This document shows, piece by piece, positions 34,486-46,000 of a DNA stretch of 64,000 bases. The notes beneath the pieces were generated by a model that worked only from the letters and a program-made list of their open reading frames with translations, was not told where the DNA came from and searched no databases. Position 1 is the stretch's first letter. Each line of letters begins with the position of its first letter. Location: assembly GCF_036588685.1 (NCBI RefSeq), contig NC_086375.1, positions 50,662,955 to 50,726,954 on the forward strand, given 5' to 3'. Position numbers and translations under genes: made by a program. This stretch comes from Mytilus trossulus. Its lineage: Eukaryota > Mollusca > Bivalvia > Mytilida > Mytilidae.

Positions 34486-35464
34486 ATGTTCCGGACCATA
34501 TGAATATTTGGACCATACTCATATGGTCCGATCATACGCGTTTGGTCCGACCACACGCGTATGGTAGGGGGTAATTAACACTCTGTTACAGTTTACTTTT
34601 AATATTTCTAAACTGTTCATATGGTATGACGCTATCATATAGGTAATGTTATTATCGTATTATAATAAAAATATAAACTAAATAAAAATAAGAAGTTTCA
34701 CATACTAGCAGTTAATTTTACCTAATTGTCAAATTTATAGTAAACACATTTTTTACCGATTGTCATTACCGATGGTCATTACCGATTTGTTATTATGAGT
34801 AAATATGGCAATATGTCGACTAAAACAATTAAATTCCAAAAATTTCTTAATGAACTGTTATATAAGAAGTCACTGGAAAATAACATAGTTTATTTAAGTT
34901 GTCTTGTGAATATGGTGTATTGCAGTCATTTTATGATATTTGAGATCTAGAGCTTCTTAAAAACATCGTAGACATCATAATGGCCAAATAACTCGGTATC
35001 CCTTACGCAGCTGCACAAAGGCTAGATTTTTACTCGCAAACAAAAGGTTTTAAGGAAAAGAATCGTGCTCAATTGTCTTGCATATGCAAAAAAATCTATA
35101 ATACCGTGTGAAGGTAGTGAATATCATTCCAAGCCTACATGCAAGAATGCAACAAGCGATGAAAACTGTCTATGGCATAAATATTTAATTTTTACGTAGT
35201 TTTGGATTATAAAATTAATAAATTGTCATGTAAACATCTATTTTTAGATAAAGTGTTTTGTATTATTGAAATGTTTATAATGTAATTTGAAAGAAAAATA
35301 CCTATGTGTTCCAAATACTCATATTGTACGGCCCGTTAATTGATAAATGAGTATTATAATCATATGGTCCAACCATACTCGTACGGTTGGACCATACGCG
35401 TATGGGGCGACCATACGAGTATACATATATGGTCATGGCCAAATACTCATATGGTCCGGAACAT
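34486..35464. mobile_element. MITE-like element with terminal inverted repeats and ACGCGT palindromes
   Basis: The left end ATGTTCCGGACCATATGAAT and following ATTTGG is mirrored by CCAAAT then ACTCATATGGTCCGGAACAT at the right. Both subterminal regions carry repeated GGACCATACGCGTATGG-like palindromes. It is about 980 bp with no transposase frame. The bases just outside are TA-rich, so a short TA-type target site is possible but unproved. Confidence 0.68.
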
Positions 35465-35616
35465 AAACCTAAATTATGCTTGGAATATTCCTTATTTTTA
35501 ATTTGGTTAGAAGTTTTATGAAATAAACTATGAAAAAACTAAATGTGTGATATCTAACACGTCTGGTCGTTTATTGAGTTCAAAATAAACATTATAGATA
35601 TTTGGAACTTGTATTT

Positions 35617-36480
35617 TCAGCATCTGGTGCATTCAGAGAGGCAAAATCTGAACTTTATAAAAAGGGATTTAAGGCTATTTTAAAAATGTAAGAAAATCAT
35701 GTAGTGTCTCACTTCCAAATATTTAAACATGTATTCTTATATTTGACCACACTGTTCAGTCAAATGTACTGTATGGATCAGAAATATGAGGTGCTTGCAG
35801 TCCCTCGAAATTCAAGGATTCAATCTTTCCTATTTAAACCTGATAAACTCTGAACAAAGGCAGGCATTTACAAAATTAAGAATTGGGGACCATCAACTTT
35901 CAATTAAAACAGGGAGGCACAAAAACATCCCAGCTCATGAGCGTATTTGTAAACTTTGTGAGGAGGAGATGGAATATGAGATCCACTTTCTCCTACGATG
36001 CAAAAAAATAGAAATATACAGACTAACATTTATTAAAAAACTTTGTATTTCTTATCCTAATCTTAAGAAATGTAGCAATGAAAATATGTTTATTTGGCTA
36101 ATGGGTTGTAAGAATCAAAATGTTCTAAAACACCTATGTAATTTAATAATTAGTCTCCAGACTGAAAGGGGTAATTTGATAAAAAGAAAAATGAAAATGA
36201 TGCCAATTTGCTGACCCAGTGAATCATTCATAGACCAAATTAAAATTTTATGACACTTATGGTATCCATAAACAGTTAAATATAAACATTTGTATATGTT
36301 GAATATATATAAATATCTGCTATTTTAATTTTGCTTTTGTGTTTATTTTCTCTATTCTATATTTTGTCATTGTATATCATTAAGAATTGAAAATGATAAT
36401 CATTGTAAATTGTTTGTGATTATACTGCTCTCTTAGGGCGTCCTTGATTGACAATAAACATAGTGTATTGTATAATTGTA
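35617..36480 (+). mobile_element. Non-LTR retrotransposon, 3' part of the RT ORF and 3' end
   Basis: The reading begins SGAFREAKSELYKKGFKA, then after frame breaks VLYGSEI, and an open frame at 35786-36214 with LRIGDHQLSIKTGRHKN, ERICKLCEEEMEYEIHF and LRCKKIEIYR. This is the C-terminal Cys/His region found after the reverse transcriptase of many non-LTR elements. A 3' tail ends in a TGTATTGTAT-type repeat near 36470. The element is 5' truncated and frameshifted, so inactive. Confidence 0.7.
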
Positions 36481-36740
36481 TATATAGTTAAGGCCATCAG
36501 TTATGAAGCCAATGAAGTAGGGTATCTGAAAAGTTACGGATTGTCTTTTACAAATAATGGAGAATATTTTCATTGTAAGTAAAGTTGTGGGTTAAACCTG
36601 GTTTTGTTGCTAGCCAAACCTCGTATTTTATGGTAATGTTAAATATAACACTGAAATGACACCAATACCTCGAAGGAAGACAGTGCAATTAAATGCAAGA
36701 ACATTCAAGACAGAGAAATACACAAATAACTAATTCAAAA
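36480..36740 (+). repeat. Dispersed mussel repeat
   Basis: GGGTTAAACCTGGTTTTGTT, then GCCAAACCTCGTATTTTATG, matches the family at 21475-21800. It follows the non-LTR tail directly. Confidence 0.55.
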
Positions 36741-37309
36741 GTACAATTCGACATGCTATATGAGTTAAATAGTAAAAATTATTTATGACCTTATAGTACA
36801 TTTCACTTTAGTTTCATTTTCTCAAAATACATCGTTTGAATAATTATTTATACAGTCATTGTCCTTTTTTGCAGGTAACACCTACCTCATATAAATATTA
36901 ATAATTCTAGGTGTAGCTGAAAGAAAATTATTGAAACATGTTATAAGCATTATTGTGAAATATGACAAATTCAAAATAGACTTATACAATGGGTTTACGC
37001 GCTGATCATTTATCTAACTTTAGAAATATATAGTAATGTTCTGACTTTTTACTAGAAGCTTTCATTAATGAAACTAAATATTTATTACAAAAAAATAAAA
37101 AGTTGTTTAATAGGGAATATGTAAAGATCATTTTTTTTTATTTAACTTAAAACAATTGTTTAAATTTTTCTTATGTGTTTTTTTTTAGAATGAATAATTG
37201 AATAGTTTTAATGGTTAGTGATCGTGTTATGCCTTCAAACTTGGTATACGAAATTGTTTTGATGATGATTAATTGTATTTAGTCTTCAACCTAACGATGT
37301 TAATTTCTG

Positions 37310-37480
37310 TGTCATTTGGTCTCTTGTGGAGAGTTGTCTAATTTGAAATATTACCGCCTCTTTTTATTTTTATATGTTATAACAAATCGCAGAAATTTTT
37401 ATTTCTATGTTGTGTATTGTGTACCGTTATATTTCTGCTTGTCTTTTTTTCGTGCTTCTGGTATCTTCCGCTTCTCTTTA
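37310..37480 (+). repeat. Fragments of the abundant repeat and a Penelope-like tail
   Basis: GTCTCTTGTGGAGAGTTGTC near 37319 is the reversed start of the 11465 family. CTATGTTGTGTATTGTGTAC, then CTGGTATCTTCCGCTTCTCT, is a decayed Penelope-like 3' tail. Confidence 0.5.
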
Positions 37481-38099
37481 ATTAAGTTTTTGTTTGAGCG
37501 ATTAAAAGTACCTTCCAGAACACGAACTGTTTTATTAATGTTTGGTGTAAATGCCTTTATAAACAACCTTCAGACTAATTCTACTCTGCCTATTATATAT
37601 ATAGCTATCTGTCAACTCGCTATCTTTTTATGTGAAATAATAAATCTTTGATTTGGTTGAAATATTTAAAAGCTAAAATGAAATCAAAACAAAAGACTAA
37701 GAAATAGACTGATAACGAATCTTTCTTTTTAGATTATATGACCATGAAACGCTCTAAAACTAGGAAACTATCTAATTACATTTATTTTGTGTAATGAAAT
37801 AAATATTTTCTACTTGTAGGTATAATACATAATATAAAATTATACTAGTAACGATTTCTTGTATAATTACCAATGAGATATCCATCCATTCAAACCGATT
37901 AATTAAAGGCTGGCATTTCAATTTTATCATGGGTGACAACATGTAAATCTCGCAGATAGAACCAAAATTCTACAACAATTTATATAAAAAAAAATAATGG
38001 CAGACAGCCAGAAATTTGAACCAATTGATTACAAGCTACTTGATAGGGACAGGTACATAATGAATATTGCAGTTTTAATAGTGATCAAAGGTATCAGGC

Positions 38100-38530
38100 T
38101 TATAATTTAATACGCCAGACGTGCGTTTCCGATTCGTGTACATAAGACTTATCTGTGACTCTCAGATCAAAATAGATATAAAACCAAACAAGTACACCGT
38201 TGAAAAGTAGTGAGGACCCAAAGTTATAAAAATTTGTGTCATATATGGCTAAGGTATTTAATGCCTGGGAGAAGAACATCCTTAGTATTTCGAAAAATGC
38301 ATACTTATGTGAAGTTGAAATTTATAAAAATGACCATATAACTGATATTCATTTCAACACCGAATTGCTGTCTACTGGGCTAAGGTTACCCTCGGGTACG
38401 AAATGTCCACCAGTAGTGGCATCGACCTAGCGGTGTAAATAGTTATCAAAAGGTACCAGGCTTATAATTAAAATCCAGACGCGCGTTTCGTCTACATAAG
38501 ACTCATAAGTAACGGTCAGATCAAAATAGT
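38100..38530 (+). repeat. CGCGCGTTTCG-family repeat, two consecutive copies
   Basis: The first copy runs from TACGCCAGACGTGCGTTTCC to TAAATAGTTATCAAAAGGTA. The second begins ATCCAGACGCGCGTTTCGTC near 38472. The open frame over 38236-38430 recurs in other copies of the repeat and is not a host gene. Confidence 0.65.
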
Positions 38531-39479
38531 TATAAAGCCAAATATCAATATTTGGATCCATTTGTGAACACTGGACATTATCCTAGCTTTTGACAGTTGT
38601 GTAATACCACAACCTAAACATCAAATAGATATACTACAATTGTGCTAGTTTTCGCAGTCAAATTGTATTGACGGCATAACAATTTATAATATATACTGAC
38701 CGGTTATCGCGTTACTGAGTTTTGTATATCATGTCATTAAAAGGACAGGTCAACGGAATGTTCACGTCGTTTTCTTCAAATAAAAAAAATATGGTGTTCC
38801 CTTCAATTTAGAACAGTTGCAGGAGTTTCAGTAAAAAAAGAAGAAGGATACATTGTCTCGAAGTATAATTTAATTCCTACTCGGCTCAAATCAGGATAAA
38901 AATGCTCTGTAAAACCTTGCTTTCTACATATTGCTTAGCCTTTTACAAATGAAATTTATATTGGATAAAACAACATGGAAAATGACAAAAGGCACGAAGT
39001 TCCAATATAAGGGTACTCATAGACTTTTTGTTGATTTTCAAAAGCTTATTGCGTCTTTCCTTTTTTGTTACCGAACTAATTGTCCTCTTTCTTTTTAGAA
39101 GATTTCATTTTTGAAAAGAACATACTGCTTATTCGGTTTATATAAAAAAAAATGGGGTAAAAGAATAAAAACATTACCAGTCATAGAAAAATTCTTTTTA
39201 CATACTTTGCTAACATTCTATTTGTATAAATATTATCATTAGTTTTTAAAATACTAAAGGAATTCGTTTTTTTCAATAGGATTGTTACTTTCAAAAATTA
39301 AAATGTTATTAAGCTGACTACAATTAGTTTAATTACGAACAAAAACACAGGGCATATTTCGCAGTAAAGTATTTTATATTGACACCTTTTCAATTAATAC
39401 ATAATTTTGTAAAATATCAAAGCATCAGTGAAACGTGTTAAACATTAATATTTAATACCTATACAGGAACATTTAATGA

Positions 39480-39992
39480 ACACCTCCCATCTGATCAATC
39501 CATCAGAATGTATATGACCAATTATGCAAGAAATAGTTATCAAAATTAATAAACAACCTGAAATGCGGGACTTTTTCAGCATTTTTCTCAAACTTGATGC
39601 ATGGCTCTGTTATGAAGCATGAACTTGTCACACTTTCAAATTTGGCATTTATTTAGTTCGTGTGAGGTTCCAATAGGTAATTCCATGTAAAAAAAATATT
39701 TTCTAACCTTCTTTTTCAATATTCAAAGACAAGTTGTCCTACACTCTGCTTAAGAATTTATTAAATTTCATTTATGAGTAAATTATTTATCCCTAAATAT
39801 ATTGATTTTTGCATAAACCGATCTTCCCGTTTGAGCATAAGCACAGGATAAACTAATATATTAACTGAAAGCACAGACCGCTCATCTAACCCACCTGGGA
39901 GTTTCATTATAAAAAGCCAAAACCAACATATCGAACGTTCAGTCAATTAAATTAAATAGTTTAATTTAACACTTTTTGTTGTAAAATTCAGT
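39480..39992 (+). promoter_or_regulatory. Upstream region and promoter of peptide precursor B
   Basis: This is the conserved counterpart of 28046-28585. A clean TATAAAAA is at 39908-39915 and the initiator-like TTCAGTC at 39938-39944, about 30 bp downstream, in the shared block GAACGTTCAGTCAATTA. That gives a 5' leader of about 50 bp ending TTGTAAAATTCAGT, also shared. Confidence 0.62.
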
Positions 39993-40067
39993 ATGAGATC
40001 AGTGGCTCTAGACGCTTTTTGTTTTGTTACTGTGATTATACTCCTTGGCAATGCTTGTGGATATACT
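39993..40067 (+). CDS. Peptide precursor B, exon 1 (signal peptide)
   Basis: The exon has 25 codons from MRSVALDAFCFV to CGYT, with donor ATACT|GTAAGT. Length, phase and hydrophobic core equal those of copy A. Confidence 0.77.
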
Positions 40068-43000
40068 GTAAGTACTATGTGTTTCTTCAAATTATATTTG
40101 TTTAAAATCTCAAAGAATCTATAATTTTTTGCCAAAATTTATGTACAACCAATCTTATCAGAACAAAATTTAAGATAAATATGACACTCATACCACATCT
40201 TCCTATATATATGTTTTAATATTTTTAACAGTACAAATTGCTGCACCCGATGCGCATTTCGACAATACGTGTATATTAAGTTAGTTCGATGACTAAGTAT
40301 TTGAAAGACCACAATGATTACAAACGTGGGTAAAACATGATTGTAATTATTATACTTATTATGATAAAATGAAAACGACAACAACAGTTATAAAGGATGA
40401 TCTATTATTTTTGAGTCTTTCTTTGAAGTTAGATCAAATCTTTGATACTTTTTTAATCCGTAATTTTATAGTTGACATTTTGTGTCGATCTAAAGAAATA
40501 TAAATATCTACTTTAGCCTTAGCATGTAGGTTTTGAAGCATATTATATGTGTAGTTTTTCTCTCTCAGAAATTGTAAATTGTCAAAAATTCACACTCGTC
40601 ATTTGGATATCACACTCCGGCCACTTAGTGCGGTGTGTGGATAGAAGAAGTTTAAAGGTTGCACTTTGTAAATACAGCTGTTTCTGAAAACCCTCCTATT
40701 TTGGGGATAAATTAAATATTCATAGAAAATTAATTTTGTTTACATACTGGTTCCCAGTTATGTTCTCTGTGTTCCATATCGCAGAGACAGAACTTGGGAA
40801 TGTTACCAGTAAATAAACACGTACATATTGTTTACATTAAAATATGTGGTAACCTTTCATTCGGGGTAGGGGTAGTTAAGAAAATTAGTGTAAGTTTTAA
40901 CTCTGAGAAGTTCAGGGCATTTAAACGTTGAAAATATGCCGCACAGCACTATATTTTGACCTTTTCAATTATAAAATAAAAAAAAATTCAAAACTTCTTA
41001 GTAAAAGTGGAACAGTTTTAGCCGTAAAAGGAGTTCCTATGGGAAATTGCATTGTCAATATTTACAGAAATGCAACCTATAGGCTATCAATAATGTTGGT
41101 AAAATATAATTTATCAGTATTCCACTTTTTATAAGTAAATGCTATTTCATAATTATGAAATTGTATCTGCAAATCTAATTTTGAGTCACTCAAATCTAAT
41201 TAATCATTGATATCTTAATTTAAGATTTGTAAATTTCTATACATGAGTATATAAACTTTTTTTGAAATGTCAATTTGTAGTTATTCAAAGTTGTTTTACC
41301 TTATCAGTCTTTTGAAGTGTGCGACACTATACTGAGATTTTGCAACATTAAAACTTGAAAGAAATTAAGAATTTTTGCATTGTTTATTAATTATTTTAGT
41401 TGATGATGTCAAAATTAACAAGAACGTCTATCATGATCAGTAGTGGCGGTTATATTTTAATAGATGGGGTTTTTTTTTCATTGTAACATCCGCTTCCAGT
41501 GATGCCCCATTTACAAGAATTTACCATTTACAAAAGTTTTTACTTGCGCAAAAAAGGTAAACAAATCTGTTATAAACGTCATTTGTTTTTTCTGCTCGAG
41601 ATGAGACATAAGCGGCGAACTGATTGATAAACCAAAGAGCGAAACCTAATCGTTTTACACCAATTTTGACACATAGTTCTGTTTATGTTTTGTAATACAA
41701 AGATCTAGAAGGGTAATTGATATAAAGAGTAACTAACCAACATAAATGTAAGGCAATGTCATAAAGAAAAACATCAAAATGTATTGATACTTATGTATGA
41801 AATAATTAGTTGAACGCAAACCCGTGGAAAAAAATGTTACAATACAGGCAAACTGTTTATCTTTATTTTATTAAACTTTTTCAAAAAAATTGTTATTGAT
41901 AATTTAATCATTTCAAAATAAGAATTTTTAAAAATCTAACATATATTTAATTATTCATGTGACTGTATCTAGCATTTATTTGTTGGATCCTTTACAATAG
42001 ATATATCAGCTGATTTGAAGCAATTCCATCTTCATGCCTTATATAATATGTACGTTATTACGACGCTAGATTAAACGTGACAACGAAAGGAAACATCCGT
42101 CCACCGAAAGCTTTATTGTGAGACCTAGGGGTTGCAGAGTGGTCTAGCGTGTCGGGTAAATTGCAAGGCAGTTTGTCGTCACGATATCTAAGTAGCATGA
42201 GTTTGAATCCCGGCGAGGGAGGAACAAAAAAATTTGCGAAAGCAAATTTCAGATCTGACATTGTTGGGCTGATGTTTAGATGTACTTGTATATACAGTGA
42301 CGTCGCGTACGGTGTTGGTGTTAGTTTTGGTAACGTTATTTTGACGTTATTTTTAATGCATTGTATAAATAACGTCGTACTCTTTTTTTTATTTCGTGCA
42401 GCTCAATCCTACAGCATAATTTATATGAGCGGTTTGCTTGACTTACTACGTATAGAAACGAAATGCAAAACGCGGCGGTACATATTTCAAAGTACAGTTA
42501 AATTAAAACGGAAAAATAATATTCATTTAAATTAGTATCCCCTTGGAGCAAAGATATTTTCTGCTGCTTTTTCTTTTAGTTTAAACATATCTATTTATAG
42601 TGGATTGTGAAACAAGTTATTACAACTTATATTAATCAGATTCTACTTTGAGGGTTCGAGTGCTTGCTCGTAGCCTGAGCCTGTTTTTTTCGAAATCTAA
42701 AAGGTTGACTTTTATGTGCAATAGATATTGCTCTCTCTTAACACGGGTCAGCCATTTATCGCCCCCTTCCGACGGACTTTCATTGTTTCACAAGACCATC
42801 ATACTTGCAAATGATGTCAATGGCTTATTCTTTTATCCGCTTTTGATATTTCCGAATAAACTTTTTATTAGTTGAATCGTTTGTTTCATCGCCTGTATTA
42901 AATGTTAAAAGAATCAACAGTTGAAAGCAAATTCAAAATTAACCACAATAAAATTAATGTAATCAAATTAGCAAATTTTATAAAAGTTATTTATTCTCAA

Positions 43001-46000
43001 CTATGAACAAGAAAACAGATAGGCGCAGATAATTTTAGCGAAAAACTACTAGGGGACATTTTAGCGCAGACATTCGAGGCCATTTTAGCGCAGGATTAAT
43101 CCATTCAGCTGTATTTTCGATAGTCCATTTTAGCGAAAACTTTCCTAGTTGAATAGTACTAATTAGTTTATTGAATAAATGAACATTTATACCCCAATGG
43201 GGTTGAAGGCATATATAAATCAACACAATACATCATACAAAAAAAATCACAAAAGAACAAAACATTATATACATATAAGTATCTATCATGCAGTTGTTGA
43301 GTCCACCCTCCTCAGTGACCATGACTTTTTAACAAATGGAGCCATATACTGCATAATTGACGGACACGAAAGACATAAAACCAATTTATCCACATTATCC
43401 ATATTATCTATATCAGAATAGATATTTCTAACTTTCTGCAAAAGTTCAAGTCTCAAATCTTTATTTTTAATACATGTAAATAAAAAATGTTCTTCATCAT
43501 CTATTTTATTTAGACAACAATGTTGACATAGACGTTCTTCCCTTTTTATATTTTGTATCTCCTCCTTTCAATTTCCAAAATATGGTCACTTACCCTTAAT
43601 AATACTAAAACCACGAGCATTAATTTATGCTGGTTTAATATTAAAGTTGTATGTATATATAAATGTTCACTTTGGTTCATCATGGAAATAAAAATAATTC
43701 TATTGTTGTTACTCAGCTATTTACGTTTTTCTTGATACTATCATCAAATTGCAAACAACAACACACATGTATATAGAAATACAATCTACAGGCGAATGTG
43801 CACCACATTCTAGACAAGATAAAGAGAAAAATCAGTTCCTACTGCAACTTTATCAACAGTATTGTACTGATTGTGCATGGGTTTTCTCTTCTAGATCTCG
43901 CGCATGGATCTTTGTTTTTAATAAAAAGTGTGCAAACAAAATAAATATGGAAATAAATAAATAAAGGAAACGCAAGGATAAACTTAAGGATGTTTCATTA
44001 AACCTTGTATGTGCCCATCGAAATTGATAAAAAGCATGCCAGCATTTTGTATCCTTGCATGTTCCTATGTCCCGAGAAACACACTATCCATTCTTTCTGA
44101 TTTGAAATTGTGCAATATAAATTGATCCTTTTTCTATTATAATCGTTTGTTCTAAGACACCAGGTCCCATGTACTGAATAGAGAACATTCAAACTAGTCC
44201 CCCAAACTGCCTCAAATAATATTAATAGAGGGAGGGAGAGGGTTTCAGAAACATTAAACCTGTTAAGAAAGTTTTGAATAAGCATTCAATGACATATTTG
44301 TCGCTGGATGTCAGATAAACAATGAATCAATACACAAAAAAATGCGCCAATTTGGGTTAAGCAATGTTTCAACCAATCTCCTTATTATAATTAAATCATA
44401 CTATTGGTAGAGAAATACACAATTTGTTATATCAAAAGTTGACAATTTGTTATATCAAATTGACAATTTGTTATTTCTAATTAATAATTTGTTATACCAA
44501 ATTGATAATCTGTTACATCAAATTGATAATTTGTTATATCAAATTCATAATTCGTTATATCAAATTGGAAAAGGTTAATTAGCATGGCACGTAAAGGCTT
44601 CCGCAATTTTCGACGTTACTCACTACATGTCAAGTTTTACAGAACGTAACGTCAAAACAAGTTTTAAAAAAAGCATGGTGTGACATCATGACTAGACAAA
44701 AGTAGTCGCTGACTGTGTCGTTAATACTTCCGACATGTGATCGAAAATGGGTTCAAAAAAATCCCCGAACAGTAGATTTTAATGTTATATAGTATTTTTT
44801 GTGCTATTATAATTTCAAAATTTCCCCCCTCCAAAACTGTAAAATATGACTTATCATACTTGTAACAAAAATTTAAAAACGGCGTTTTGTGACATTTTGA
44901 CTAGACAAAACCAAAAAGATCACATTTATTTTTTCTTCAATATTTTCTCTTAAAACTTCGACACATTCTTTTTCATACACTTAAAATAAAAGTTTTCACG
45001 TTTGAATAAAATTTCATATCGTAGAAAAGACTGCAACTGTCTATTACTTTTCATAAGACGCTTAACAAATACGCCAAAACGTCAGAAAACGGCGAGTGTG
45101 ACATTTCAATGGATTTTATAAAATGAACAAATTAGGACATAATTTAAACAAAACTTACTAATTGAAGTCATAGAACGTTATATATTTATTGCATAATTTT
45201 GACACAGGAAGGGTGGATATGTAAATTGTGGTTTGGATCTGCAGCATTCGTTCGAATTTTGAAGAACTCCAAAAAATATGCGAGATTTGGGTTTTGTGAC
45301 AGAAATACAAATTTCAAAAAATCATTAATTCTGCCACGATCTTTTGAAATGTCGTAACAAAACTTTTTATTTATTTTTTCCTTATTATATATGGAATAAA
45401 AAGACATATCATTTTTGGAATAATCTATTTGAATTACCTTTAAAAATCGCTCTTAACTTCACCCATATCCATATTTTTTTTCAATTTTCGGCTTGACCAC
45501 AAAACAAAGTGAACTTTTCGTCCTGATCAGACGCGTCCAGTTAACGATGACGTCATAAAGAAAACATACACCATTAACACCAAAGACTATTCTTGCGTGA
45601 AGTACAACTTTTTGTTTAATAAGTTTGAAAAATGACAAGTATAACTTCAAAGCAAGGCTGATCATATTTCGCGGTGTTACTTGTCTACACGCTCAAAATC
45701 AGTGTTATTTGGGATCATTCGAGTAACAAAATGAATAAAAGTATTGATTTTAAGGCATATTCCATTTCTACTTTTAATTACGCACATTTTGATATATACA
45801 TTTATATAGTTATCAATTCCGAAATATCTAACAAATGCAATAAAGGCGAACTGGATTTGCAAAACCCGTATTATCACCAACACCGTACGCGACGTCAGTA
45901 TATATATACTAGCATATAACTCGTCTACACATCAATTATAAAAAAGAAGATGTGGTATGATTGCCAATGTGACAACTATCCACAAAAGACCAAAATGACA

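Larger units (their letters stand above)
31282..39479. other. Spacer between the two peptide genes, repeat-rich
   Basis: No gene is recognised. It contains a decayed abundant repeat (31945-32190), a (TA)n run, a reversed Penelope-like element (32650-33170), further dispersed repeats, a terminal-inverted-repeat element (34486-35464), a non-LTR retrotransposon 3' part (35617-36480) and a doubled CGCGCGTTTCG repeat (38100-38530). The stretches 31300-31930, 36750-37300 and 38540-39470 show nothing I can name. Confidence 0.6.

Noticed and set aside
35786..36214. 142-codon Cys/His-containing open frame as a zinc-finger gene
   Set aside because: Upstream frames match non-LTR reverse-transcriptase C-terminal motifs and a 3' tail follows; it is retrotransposon debris.
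38236..38430. 64-codon open frame
   Set aside because: The same reading occurs, inverted, in the repeat copy at 46970-47300, so it belongs to a dispersed repeat.
42126..42210. Functional tRNA gene
   Set aside because: A and B boxes are visible, but the arm pairing is poor and the sequence continues into a SINE body that is repeated elsewhere.
42149..42535. 128-codon open frame
   Set aside because: It begins within the tRNA-like head of a SINE and reads through the SINE body; no conserved domain.
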